Source: Rhipidocladum racemiflorum
Taxonomy: Eukaryota > Streptophyta > Magnoliopsida > Poales > Poaceae
Direction: 5' to 3'
Assembly (NCBI GenBank): GCA_036346355.1
Contig: CM070570.1
Location: 50,297,592 to 50,361,591, forward strand
DNA: 64,000 bases
Shown here piece by piece: positions 22,739 to 33,302 of this stretch. Under the pieces are notes generated by a model. That model was given only the letters and a program-made list of their open reading frames with translations, made no database searches and was not told the origin of the DNA. Numbering within the stretch: position 1 is the stretch's first letter; each line of letters starts with the position of its first letter. A program made the translations under genes and the position numbers.

Positions 22739-23291
22739 TGGGCTGCCGAGGGCGCATGGGAGGCTTACACGGCAAGCCACACTCATTACACTGCTGCAGG
22801 CGCATTTAATGCGCCCGTCACTGTCCTGACGCCTCAATAAACGTTTGCCGTGGCCGCTTACACCCCTGCCTCCGCTTCCACGCTCACCAACGCCCCTTGT
22901 TCCGTCAGGGGATGAGGTGCCGCCGTGACGTCCCCCGTAATAAATGTGCGCCTGGGGAAGGCGCGCCGCCATACTGCAGCCTCTACGCTTTGGCATTTAA
23001 TGCGCACGATTCGCATTAAATGCCCTTGATCGTGGCAGGACTGCCTCGGGGATTGGTGCACCAGTGGCCTGGCTTGAGCGCCATGCGTGCCACTGGGCGA
23101 CCACCTTGCTGGGCGCCCAGTGGCCTGGCCTGAGCGCCACGTGTCCACTGGGCGACCACCTTGCTGGGCGCCCAGTGGCCTGGCCTGAGCGCCACGTGTC
23201 CACTGGGCGACCACCTTGCTGGGCGCCCAGTGGCCTGGCCTGAGCGCCACGCGTCCTCCGGGCGACCACCCTGGGGCCCTTCCACTTGCTG
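22739..23291 (-). repeat. 5' LTR of F, second part, truncated
   Basis: It resumes with tgggctgccgagggcg, matching 4051 onward, and carries the 55-bp tandem repeats. It stops at acttgctg (23284-23291), where the left LTR continues for about 90 bp more. The following base belongs to A's LTR. The end was lost in a deletion that also removed about 130 bp of A. Confidence 0.87.
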
Positions 23292-23305
23292 AGTACCAAG
23301 TACTC
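23291..23305 (+). other. Conserved LTR stem-loop (A, 5' LTR)
   Basis: TTGC precedes the stem (T)GAGTAC, loop caa, stem GTACTC(A), then CCCTTG. The intact 3' LTR copy is at 49272-49288. The deletion junction falls at the base of this stem. Confidence 0.7.
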
Positions 23306-23674
23306 ACCCTTGCCACAAAACAACATCAGTTGAAGAAGAGGCGACGCCAGCTTTGGAGGGGGAGTATCAGGAGGAGCCGTCCAACTAGGGAGCGAGCCCA
23401 GTCAGTTGCCTGTGGTATACTAGATGGTGCCACGAAGATATCTTATTTTCCGCTGCTGTTATTTCTCTTTTAATAAGTTTTCGCCCTGTGAGGCGTACTT
23501 TTGTAACTTGACCTTAAGGTTGAGCAACCAGTTTGGTTACTATAATTAAGGTACTTTCTATTTCGTTGAGTATGATTGTGATATTTACCAATGTTGAGAC
23601 TGTGTGCACTAGCGTGATCCTGGACTAGTGCTGAATACACAGAGGGTCCGGATTTGCAAATTCGGGTCCCGACA
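23292..23674 (+). repeat. 5' LTR of A, second part
   Basis: It matches 49273-49480 of the 3' LTR and continues past the site where B interrupts that copy. It ends CCCGACA at 23674, four bases before the PBS. About 130 bp, equivalent to 49144-49272, are missing here because of the F-side deletion. Confidence 0.85.
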
Positions 23675-23678
23675 AAGG

Positions 23679-23690
23679 TGGTCTCAGAGC
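23679..23690 (+). other. Primer binding site of A
   Basis: The bases tggtctcagagc follow the LTR end by four bases. They differ by one base from the usual initiator-Met primer site tggtatcagagc. Confidence 0.75.
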
Positions 23691-24726
23691 CATACTGACT
23701 GTAGGCTCACCCTTTGTTAGAATGGTCGTAGTGAGGATAAAACCTATTTTCTAAAGCTAAAATTTGACAAGATAATGAATGAACTCTCGACTCATCCCGT
23801 TCTTTCTTGTTCATACCCCTTTTGCTGAGTTCTTTTGTCTTCTACCTTGATTTTAAAATGTTGCGCTGTTACGCGAGCGTCTTTTGGCAGATGATGATGA
23901 AGAACAACTACGCCGAACGTGAGGGAGGCTATGCTGCCGAGTTGTGTCGTATGCTTCAGTTTCTTGGAGGTTTTGAGAGACCGCTCTACCGAGGGACTAC
24001 ACTCGTGCAGGCAAGACTGGTCATAGGATGGGATGTTAAGATCACGGTGTATACCCGAGAGAAGATGAAGTTCAGTCGCCCTTTTCACTTCACCGCCAGG
24101 AGGTAAACCTTTGAGATGGGAATCCAGGAGGTGTCGCGTCGAGCAATGCAGCAGATCGCTCGCACTTACTGTCGCCTATGCTTGTGAGTACGTCGCCTAT
24201 GCTGCGGAAAGGATCGCAGAGCTGGAGACCACACTGTGTGGACAGGGCCCAGAGCCAGTGTTGGAGTTGGACGCCCTAGAGCCAGAGGAGGACCCAGAAG
24301 AGGCGCCACATGCACTCGCGCCACATCAACAGCCAGATCCCGAGCCAGAGGAGGACGTCGCGTCGTCAACCACAGCTGCAGTTGCTGGGCATGGCTATTG
24401 TTTCGCGCCAGAGGAGGCAGTGGAGGTTTTCTCGACGAGTGAGCGTAGGTTTTGAAGTTGAAACTCCTTCGTCGAGTCACGTTATAGAATAAGAGTCACC
24501 CTTAGAGGCGTTAGACTCCAGTGATAGTCGATTTGGATTTTCATTGCTTGCTGAGTGTGCAGTATGTGTTGCAAGGCCCTTAGGCATTGTGAGCGACCAT
24601 ACCAAGTTATTATTGAATTAATTAATAAAAGTTGGATTTTGAGTTACACTTTCCCCCGCATAAGTGTCCCTACTACTTGTCTATTCTTGTTCCCTCTCAT
24701 CTCTGAAACCTTGGAGTAATCGACAG
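23691..24726 (+). pseudogene. A leader with possible broken upstream ORF
   Basis: This is about 1 kb between the PBS and gag. One frame reads LRCYASVFWQMMMKNNYAE and PLYRGTTLVQARLVIGW to a TAA at 24104-24106, then continues TFEMGIQEVSRRAMQQIAR. A second frame (24111-24455) reads an acidic, Pro-rich segment (EPEEDPEEAP). It recalls, from memory only, an extra ORF placed before gag in some grass chromoviruses. I cannot assign a function, and it may be plain non-coding leader. Confidence 0.3.
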
Positions 24727-25462
24727 ATGGTGAATACCCGCGGAATCCTTGGAGGCAATGGAAGTGGTTCTCGCCCAGCTGGGAACCCTAATGATGGAGC
24801 ACCTGCACCCCAACCAAAGACCGCTTGATTGACATGCAGAATTTTGGAGCTTTCCTTGTCGCACAGACTTCGGTTGATGCATGCAATGATGCAGCCAGAT
24901 GCAAAGAGTCACCGCCAGCCGCCGCTAACCAAGCAAATCAGGGACAGCGACAGGGAGCAAAGTTGTCAGAGTTTATGAGGACTCATCCACCCACATTCTC
25001 TGGGAATGCCAATCCACTGGAGGCGGACGATTGGCTAAGGTCAATAGAAAGGAAGCTACACATTGCCCAATGCATAGGAAATGAGAAGGTGCTCTACGCC
25101 TCTCATCAGTTGGAAGGAACTGCCGCAGAATGGTGGGAGAACTTTTGCGCCACGCGGGAGAACCCACAGGACATCACATGGGAGGAGTTTACAGCCGCAT
25201 TTCTTCAGTATCACGTGCCTGAAGGAATAATGGACTTAAAAAAGGAAGAATTCAGGTCACTGAAGAAAGGTAATCAACCGGTGTCAGAATATCTGAATAA
25301 GCTCACACAGCTTGCACGCTACGCACCTGAAGACGTAGCGATAGATAAGGCCAGACAGTCTCGTTTCATGAAGGGACTTAACTCAGGACTGCAGGTGGGA
25401 CTGATCACCCATACCTTTCCAGATTTCCAGGAGCATGTGAACAAGGCGCTTATTCTTGAGGA
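24727..25462 (+). pseudogene. gag: A gag, N-terminal part, frameshifted and cut by element C
   Basis: The likely start is MVNTRGILGGNG at 24727. A TGA and a frame change near 24826 interrupt the first ~35 residues. The main reading then gives the gag core: THPPTFSGNANPLEADDW, LEGTAAEWWENF, TWEEFTAAFLQYHVP and LKKGNQPVSEYLNKLTQLA. This is the retrotransposon gag domain that forms the particle shell. It stops at ALILED where C is inserted; the protein text resumes at 33303 as KRKELDENRKRR. Confidence 0.85.
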
Positions 25463-27359
25463 TGTAGGATCGAAAGACACGAATATAGTAATCAGAGGGG
25501 GGGGTGAATGATTGTGCGAAAGCTAAAACCAAATTCTTGATCTATTAAAAGTTCACCCCAAAATAGAACCAAATAATTGCCTCGTTTTCGACAAAAACAG
25601 AATGACCGAGGTTCGGTAAAACGCGAATTCCTGGAGATCCGACCGTCGGAACGATCTGAAATTTGGACACAAGAAACTAGATTCCAATACGAATCCAACC
25701 CAAAAAGAATCAGCTCGATCGGACTTACGGATCAAAAGTTATGAGCTTCGCAAGCTTGCTGTTACAGAACTTGACGAGAATCAATCTAATCAAAACTTCA
25801 AGATTAAACAAGAACGACAAAAGATTGATCAACTAGACTTTGAGAAACACTAGATCAATACCCTAGAGAGGTTTTTGATGGATCAAATCAAGATGAAACT
25901 CAACGATCAAAAACCAATCTAGAATTAGAACAAGCATGCAAACAAGAACCAAAACAGAAAACACTGTAGCGACGTGGTTACTGTAGCACGCAAAAATCTT
26001 GGAAGAATTGATCTTTATTTCTTGTCTAAAATACTCTCATCAAAAGAGTACAAACCCTAAACTTTGAGCCCAAGCTCTATGCGCTCAGCTCTGGTTGATA
26101 CCTTTCAACAGGAGACCCCCCACCTATTTAAAGGACCAACCCACAAGGAGTTCTGAATACGATTCCTATTCCCTAGAAGGAATCCGTATCCAACTCAACT
26201 CTACTTGGCCCAACCTGGCCGAGTACAACTCTTGCACGCGTATGGCAACCCTACCATACTCACGTGACTAACACTTTGCACGCGTATGGCCACCTGCCAT
26301 ACTCACGTGACTAACACTTTGCACGCGAATGACCTCCTGCCATTCTCACGTGACTAACCATTCTTCATGTGCACCATTCTCTTAGCCCGAACATCCCGCA
26401 TGACATCCTTGACCACCAAGACCTCAGTTCCTCCTGAACCTAGTCCCGAACCTCAGTTCCTCCATGAACCTAGTTCCGGTCCCGTCATCGACCACATTCG
26501 TCTTCGAGCAATACCTGCACATGAACAAACCACAAAACAAATCCGAGCACAAGTCCACGACTTGACTCAATGTCAATCCATGCAACTACTCACACGAACA
26601 TTGCATAAAGTCCAATCATCATGAAATTCTCACCAATCTCATAATCTCAAATTTAAATCATTTCAATTCTGCTCAAAACCCTAATTCAGCAAAAACGCAT
26701 TCACGACGGACAAGGAAATATGGTCCGGCGTACACATGAAAAATCACTCAAAAAACCATTCACAACGGACAAACAAAATCGGTCCGTTGTACAAGTGAAA
26801 GTTTCGGTTCCAAGAAGAAATCATTCCGGCGAAAACACGTTCACGACGGACAAACAAAATCGGTCCGTCGTACATGCGAAATCAAACCTCAAAAAGCCAT
26901 TCACGACTGACCAAAGAAGTTTGTCCGCCGTACATGCAAAACTTACTGGTTTCTTGAAAGATTGAGTTCAACTCATGAGCTCAAAAACACGTTCACGACA
27001 GACCCAAAAACTTTGTCCGTCGTACATGCACAACTTACTGGTTTTTGAGGAAAATTGAGTTTGGCTCAATGAGTTCAAAAGCATGTCCACGACAGACCAA
27101 CAAAGTTTGTCCGTCGTAGATGCACAACTTACTGGTTTCGAGGAAGATTGAGTTTGGCTCAATGAGTTCAAAAGCATGTCCACGACAGACCAACAAAGTT
27201 TGTCCGTCGTAGATGGGAAACTTACTGTTTTCTTTAAGTTTGGTCCGGCGCCAAAGCGAAACTTACTGTTTCTTGTCAAATTGTCAAAAACACATTTGTA
27301 AATTCAATTCTAAGTTAATTTTTCAGTTCAAAGCCAATTTTTCAGCACATGATTTCACA
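25463..27359 (-). repeat. 3' LTR of C (left copy)
   Basis: The ends are TGTAGGATCG and GATTTCACA. A TATA-like TTTAAATA on minus lies at 26125-26132. The part from 26700 to 27245 is an array of hairpin units. ORFs here are shadows. Confidence 0.9.
26700..27245. repeat. Hairpin array in the C LTR
   Basis: Units read ACGACGGAC, a loop of 10-11 bases, then GTCCGTCGT, near 26702, 26762, 26851, 26911, 26995, 27090 and 27182. The last three are spaced 95 and 92 bp. The unit at 26762 has ACAACGGAC paired with GTCCGTTGT, a change matched on both arms. The right LTR repeats the array at 32640-33185. Confidence 0.8.
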
Positions 27360-28489
27360 ATCTCCCCCTTGATGAAAACATTGGCAACACCACTTAGAAT
27401 TGAACATTCGGCATTCACTTTACAAAAGATTTTGAAATCCAAAAGATCAAGGACCAGAAAGGAAAACACAGAATTCCCCCTTTGACCAAAATGCAAAACA
27501 AAATCTCCCCCTGAGAATGAAAATGTGTGTGAATGTGCAATGTGCCCAAAAATTCCAACAATACAATCTCCAAACTTCTCTCAAAATGCCAGAAACAAAT
27601 CCCCCTTTTTCTTCTCCTTTTCAACGATTCCCAAATTTCTCCCCCTTTGACAATGGATTCATCAAGAGTACAAAAGAGAGAACAGGTTCGAAAATTTCCT
27701 GTAGCAATGATTTCACAAAAAAGAAACAAAGGAGTGCCAAGATAGGAGAAGATGAGCTCATTCGATCATATAACCTTATATATCACATAATATGCAAACT
27801 ACATGATCTTGAAGTGATTTTAACAAGTTATGGAATGACATGCATCTCAACCTTAATTCAGTCAACTATAGCCAAGTACTAAGCAAAACCTTTAGTAGAA
27901 AAACAAAGGCTCAAAGTTGAAGCAAATAACAAATCAGGGCGAGCAAGTGGTTTCAACTCCAATCTAGTAGACCAATTTTAATCTTTTTGAATAATAAACT
28001 GCATGTGGCATGCTTGAAGCATACTTCTTTCTTTTTCTTGTATTGGCATGCTTGAAGCATACATCTTATCTTTGAGGGAATGGCATGCTTGAAGCATACA
28101 TCTTATTTTTTAAGGAAAGCATGCCTGAAGCATACAACTTGAAGCTTTTGCTTTTAACAACCCCTTTTTTTTATTGATTCCCTTTTTTCTTTTCTTTTTC
28201 TTTGATTGTAAACATGCAAAAATGATTAAAAGGTCTTATGAAAGAGTAAAGCTAAAACACACTTGCTTCATAGCCCAAATTTGTCAAGAAGATTCAATAT
28301 CAAGCCTAGAAGAGTAAGATATCACAGAGTATTTAGCTATAGGCAATCAAACCAAGGAATTCCGCAATATCATTTTTAGTTCAAGTGGAACAATTTAGAT
28401 TATCATATATTAGCACAATTACATAATATATAAAGAAATATGATAAAGTGAGCTCATTAAGTGAAAAACTTGGCAAAGAAAACTCCCCC
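27360..28489 (-). other. C 3' region with repeated polypurine tracts and palindromes
   Basis: No coding sequence is seen. Runs of ctccccctt type (polypurine on minus) occur at about 27361, 27475, 27505, 27599, 27640 and 28484. Four copies of ATGCTT-g-AAGCAT type palindrome lie at 28010-28022, 28048-28060, 28085-28097 and 28121-28133 (the last with one change), spaced 36-38 bp. Repeated PPTs upstream of the 3' LTR are a known trait of Sireviruses. Confidence 0.7.
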
Positions 28490-28804
28490 TCAAAACAATC
28501 CCATTGGATGAACAATTCCAAGTTCTCCCCGAATAAAGGCAAAACGAGAAGAAGACAAAGGTTTTGTGAAAATGTCTGCCAGTTGATGTTCAGTATCCAC
28601 ATGATGAAGCACAATGTTGCCTTTTTCAACATGATCTCTAAGAAAGTGAAATCCAATATCAAATGCTCAAGAAAGAGGATTATTCAAGAGGTGGCACGAA
28701 CCAATTCATCATCCTCCAAAGTCAACATCAGAATAAGCTCTTAAGCTAATGCATAAAGAAGCAGAAAGCCAAATGCCAAAATCTTGAGTACCATGGAGAT
28801 ACCT
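28490..28804 (-). pseudogene. pol: C pol remnant: RNase H pieces and polyprotein end
   Basis: Two short readings on minus survive. From 28804 to 28712: RYLHGTQDFGIWLSAS, then LRAYSDVDFGG, the junction of RT and RNase H. From about 28668 to 28490: FHFLRDHVEKGNIVLHH, TEHQLADIFTKPLS and IRGELGIVHPMG, ending with TGA at 28490-28492. Both are standard copia RNase H segments. The stretch between them, and everything upstream to the protease, is deleted. A polypurine run starts right after the stop. Confidence 0.8.
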
Positions 28805-29029
28805 GAAAGTTCACTTGAACGCTTGTCGATGTGAAGCACGTGGGAAGCTTGAAAACAAGCACACACAAGCACGTGGGAAGAGTCTCTCATGTAAACCTCC
28901 AATTATCTCATCCTCAACAGCATCATCATCTTTATGAACAAAGACACTTCTCCCCCTGAACATATGCACTGCACTGCATCATTTGGACTAGTGCCTTTTG
29001 CGAAAACAGAGGTGGAAGAAGCATCTTCA

Positions 29030-29137
29030 AAAGATAACACTTTTAGCACGAGATGCACGAGTGAAGGAGAACCAAATCTTATCACTGAACATATGAAGTG
29101 AGCATCCGAAATTCACTAGCCACATGTTCTCCTCCTC
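29030..29137 (-). pseudogene. C protease remnant
   Basis: On minus the reading EENMWLVNFGCSLHMF is the start of a copia aspartic protease. The usual active-site Asp is replaced by Asn (VNFG in place of a VDSG-type motif). The reading meets TGA at 29027-29029. Integrase, which should follow, is absent. Confidence 0.7.
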
Positions 29138-29272
29138 GTGAGAAGCCTACATAGAAGCAGAAAGTGTCGAGGTCTCAGATGCTGGGGTTAGAAATAAGAT
29201 GTTTAGGAATCCAAAGATCGAGACACACGACGGACAACAAGAGGCACAACACGAGCAGCCTTATGCACAAAA

Positions 29273-30279
29273 TCAATTTTGCCTGCTCCTGTTTCTAGCA
29301 ACAAAAGGTGCTTGCATCACCCTAGGCACGTAGTGAGAAGCAAAGCGTGCCTTTACGAAATTAGACCTAGCCTTAGCTCTTTCTTTCTTTTGTTGTTTGG
29401 CTAGTCTAAAGCAAAAATCTACTAAATGTCCATCTCTACCACAATGAGTGCAAGTGTATTTAACAGGATGTTTGGCTTTAGAAGTAGAAGCAACATTTGC
29501 ATTCATCATAGTAGAAGATAACACTCAAAGCAGACTTAAAGACAGCTTTTCTTAGGCTCATTGACAATTTCAAATTTTCCTCCGTCAAGTGTTTTAACAA
29601 CAGTGGGAGCATGTGATTTATGATGAGCATAAGAATCAAAACCTAAACCTTTGTTATGAGTGCTGACTTTTGATTGATCCAAAATCATGTTTAGGTTCTT
29701 CTTTCCTTTAGTGAAACGTTCTAATGATTTTTCCAAGTAATCAACTTTTCGAGAAAGAGTTAAACAATTATTGCAAGGAACATTCACTTTTCCTTTTTGC
29801 TTACGACAAGTTGACCATGAAAGAACCTCATGTGTAAGCAGATCATCAATCAATTGAGAAACCCTAGCATTTGCATCTTTTAATTTTAATTCAAGAGTTG
29901 AGCATTTAGAACAAGAAGTTAAACCATGCAAATCATCAGTGAAACAGCTAGCATGTTTAACATGTTTCTCATTTTTCTCACTTTCAGCATTAATTTTCTC
30001 AATCAAGGAAGCATGTTCCTTCCTAAGCGAAGTAAGCTCATTCCAAATTAAGTCACATGATTTGCAAGCATCATCATCAGGAATCAAAGTTTTAAGTCTA
30101 GCAATTTCAGCATTCAATGATTCAACAACAAAATCATGTTTCTTAATTTTCTTGTCACGTTTATCAAGCAATTTACCAAGACGAGCAACAGCAATAGCTA
30201 ATTCATCATAAGAAGGATCTACCTCATTGAAGTCGCTGTCGTGATCGCCCTCGGTGAAGCTGTCGCTGCTTTTAGCCAT
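29273..30279 (-). pseudogene. gag: C gag C-terminal region: coiled coil and zinc knuckle
   Basis: The reading 30279-29536 (247 residues) starts MAKSSDSFTEGDHD. It contains charged, heptad-like segments (LGKLLDKRDKKIKK, LKLKDANARVSQLIDD) and Cys pairs (CKSC, CSKC, CNNC). After a short frame break, 29524-29273 gives a zinc knuckle CTHCGRDGHLVDFC and basic tail. The same layout, a long coiled-coil linker between two zinc knuckles, occurs in grass copia polyproteins of this kind. It is joined to the upstream gag by a frameshift near 30275. Confidence 0.7.
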
Positions 30280-31365
30280 GAGACAACCCCGTCAACTCAT
30301 GCTTGCTTGGAGTTGCATCATCCTCGCTGCTCCCTGAATCCACATCGCTCAAATTGACTTGTTCAAGAGCGGAAAGAACTCGGTGGACAACTTTGCTGTT
30401 GATGAAGCTCTTCTTCTTTCTATTACTTGAAGAGAACTTCTTCTCTTTTCTTCTGTCGTTGTCCTTCTCCTCCCTTGATGCTTTACCTGCAAGTTTAGGA
30501 CAGTTTGGACGAATATGGTCGAGATCACCACACTCATAGCATCTTGGAGGGCCACCACCACCTCTCTTTCTCATTCTCACATTTTGTAAAGCTTTGTTAA
30601 AGCGAGAAGAGAGTAGTGACAAGTCTTCTTCTGGGAATTGCTCAACTGTTCATCGGTTAGTGAAGACAAGAAAGATAGAGCAAAGCTTGAAGCAGCACCA
30701 TTATGAGATATGCTAGATTGAGATGTCAAAGCAATTGATTTATGATCATTCTTTCTAGCAAGAATATCTAATTCATGAGTTTTCAACTTGGAATAAAGAA
30801 CATCTAAGGTGAGTGTGCTCATGGTAGTAGATTCTTGTATAGATGTTACTTTCATCTCCCACACTGACATGTCCAAAGCACTAAGCAATTGTCGAGCATT
30901 TTCAGCATCAGTGTAGCTAACTCCAACAGCACGTAGATTGCTAAGAATTTTATTGAATCGTGCAAAGAAGTCATCTACAGATTCACTAGGTTTCATCTCA
31001 AAACGCATGTATTCTTTTTTGTAAATATCTTGGCGAACCTCTTTGACAGTGTTAGAACCCTCATGGTAATCACAAAGAGATTTCCATACCTCATATGCGG
31101 ATCGAATATGAACCACACGATCAAAGTCGCTGCGTCCCAAGCCTTGGATGATCAAGTTGCGCGCCTTACTGTTTGCTTCAACATGTGTGCGATTGGTATC
31201 GTTGACGTTGTCGTTTGCAGGAACTTCGTATGGCTTGTAGACCTTCTCCCAAATTGTGAAGCCTTGTGCTTGGATGAACGCCTCCATCTTGGCCTTCCAA
31301 AACTGAAAATCAACACCATCGAACACACAAGGTTTTGTCGAATAACGATCCATTGATCTAATCAC
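30272..31365 (-). pseudogene. gag: C gag N-terminal part
   Basis: It starts MIRSMDRYSTKP on minus, 27 bp after the PBS. It has the copia gag features FWKAKMEAFIQAQGF, AYEVWKSLCDYHEGS, EYMRFEMKPSESVDDFFARF and LSALDMSVWEMKVTSI. A frameshift near 30640 moves the reading to the frame with SSRFNKALQNVRMRKRG and the zinc knuckle CYECGDLDHIRPNC (30530s). The protein would form the particle core and bind RNA. Confidence 0.82.
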
Positions 31366-31391
31366 CGATTAAGATAGATTAGAAAAACCTT

Positions 31392-31403
31392 GCTCTGATA
31401 CCA
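31392..31403 (-). other. Primer binding site of C
   Basis: On minus the bases read tggtatcagagc, two bases inside the LTR end. It is complementary to initiator Met tRNA. Confidence 0.85.
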
Positions 31404-31405
31404 CT

Positions 31406-33297
31406 TGTAGGATCGAAAGACACGAATATAGCAATCAGAGGGGGGGTGAATGATTGTGCGAAAGCTAAAACCAAATTCTTGATATATTAAAAGTTCACCC
31501 CAAAATAGAACCAAATAATTGCCTCGTTTTCGACAAAAACAGAATGACCAAGGTTCAGTAAAACGCGAATTCCTAGAGATCCGACCGTTGGAACGATCTG
31601 AAATTTGGACACAAGAAACTAGATTCCAATACGAATCTAACCCAAAAAGAATCAGCTCGATCGAACTTACAGATCAAAAGTTATGAGCTTCGCAAGCTTG
31701 CTATTACAGAACTTGACGAGAATCAATCTAATCAAAACTTCAAGATTAAACAAGAACGACAAAAGATTGATCAACTAGACTTTGAGAAACACTAGATCAA
31801 TACCCTAGAGAGGTTTTTGATGGATCAAATCAAGATGAAACTCAACGATCAAAAACCAATCTAGAATTAGAACAAGCATGCAAACAAGAACCAAAACAGA
31901 AAACACTGTAGCGACGTGGTTACTGTAGCACGCAAAAATCTTGGAAGAATTGATCTTTATTTCTTGTCTAAAATACTCTCATCAAAAGAGTACAAACCCT
32001 AAACTTTGAGCCCAAGCTCTATGCGCTCAGCTCTGGTTGATACCTTTCAACAGGAGACCCCCCACCTATTTAAAGGACCAACCCACAAGGAGTTCTGAAT
32101 ACGATTCCTATTCCCTAGAAGGAATCCGTATCCAACTCAACTCTACTTGGCCCAACCTGGCCGAGTACAACTCTTGCACGCATATGGCAACCCTACCATA
32201 CTCACGTGACTAACACTTTGCACGCGTATGGCCACCTGCCATACTCACGTGACTAACACTTTGCACGCGAATGACCTCCTCGCCATTCTCACGTGACTAA
32301 CCATTCTTCATGTGCACCATTCTCTTAGCCCGAACATCCCGCATGACATCCTTGACCACCAAGACCTCAGTTCCTCCTGAACCTAGTCCCGAACCTCAGT
32401 TCCTCCATGAACCTAGTTCCGGTCCCGTCATCGACCACATTCGTCTTCGAGCAATGCCTGCACATGAACAAACCACAAAACAAATCCGAGCACAAGTCCA
32501 CGACTTGACTCAATGTCAATCCATGCAACTACTCACACGAACATTGCATAAAGTCCAATCATCATGAAATTCTCACCAATCTCATAATCTCAAATTTAAA
32601 TCATTTCAATTCTGCTCAAAACCCTAATTCAAAGAAAACGCATTCACGACGGACAAGGAAATATGGTCCGGCAGACACATGAAAATCACTCAAAACCATT
32701 CACAACGGACAAACAAAATCGGTCCGTTGTACAAGTGAAAGTTTCGGTTCCAAGAAGAAATCATTCCGCTGAACACGTTCACGACGGACAAACAAAATCG
32801 GTCCGTCGTACATGCGAAATCAAACCTCAAAAAGCCATTCACGACTGACCAAAGAAGTTTGTCCGCCGTACATGCAAAACTTACTGGTTTCTTGAAAGAT
32901 TGAGTTCAACTCATGAGCTCAAAAACACGTTCATTTATGCATCTAAAACTTTGTCCGTCGTACATGCACAACTTACTGGTTTTTGAGGAAAATTGAGTTT
33001 GGCTCAATGAGTTCAAAAGCATGTCCACGACAGACCAACAAAGTTTGTCCGTCGTAGATGCACAACTTACTGGTTTCGAGGAAGATTGAGTTTGGCTCAA
33101 TGAGTTCAAAAGCATGTCCACGACAGACCAACAAAGTTTGTCCGTCGTAGATGGGAAACTTACTGTTTTCTTTAAGTTTGGTCCGGCGCCAAAGCGAAAC
33201 TTACTGTTTCTTGTCAAATTGTCAAAAACACATTTGTAAATTCAATTCTAAGTTAATTTTTCAGTTCAAAGCCAATTTTTCAGCACATGATTTCACA
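31406..33297 (-). repeat. 5' LTR of C (right copy)
   Basis: It starts TGTAGGATCG and ends GATTTCACA, followed by the duplication gagga. The TATA-like site on minus is at 32067-32074. It carries the hairpin array at 32640-33185, with a local cluster of mismatches at 32932-32945 relative to the left copy. Confidence 0.9.
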
Positions 33298-33302
33298 GAG
33301 GA

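Larger units (their letters stand above)
3771..23291 (-). mobile_element. Element F: Tat-lineage Ty3/gypsy element with antisense accessory gene
   Basis: F is inserted in A's 5' LTR and read on minus. Its parts are the 3' LTR 3771-4706, PPT at 4707, antisense accessory gene 5148-7864, pol 8389-11764, gag-protease 11765-14068, PBS 14145-14160, and the 5' LTR 14162-14441 continued after element E at 22739-23291. The order RT, degenerate RNase H, second RNase H, integrase is typical of the Tat clade (Retand, RIRE2, Ogre relatives). The far LTR end is deleted, so no target duplication can be read; the left flank is acatt (3766-3770). Stops and frameshifts make it defective. Confidence 0.88.
25463..33297 (-). 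mobile_element. Element C: Sirevirus-like Ty1/copia element, internally deleted
   Basis: C is 7835 bp long and flanked by gagga (25458-25462 and 33298-33302). On minus: 5' LTR 31406-33297, PBS 31392-31403, gag 31365 to 29273, protease remnant, a large deletion, the RNase H tail ending 28490, a 1.1 kb 3' region with repeated PPT-like runs, and 3' LTR 25463-27359. Gag type, repeated PPTs and palindrome arrays fit the Sirevirus (Maximus/SIRE) lineage. Integrase and almost all RT are gone. The LTRs differ at roughly 25 places by hand alignment over ~1890 bp. Confidence 0.85.

Noticed and set aside
24236..24480. Host gene exon between A's LTR and gag
   Set aside because: The position between PBS and gag and the broken frames fit element leader sequence; no plant gene family is recognisable.
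26700..27245. CRISPR-like regular repeats
   Set aside because: Repeats are imperfect hairpins inside a plant LTR, spacing is uneven, and there are no cas genes.
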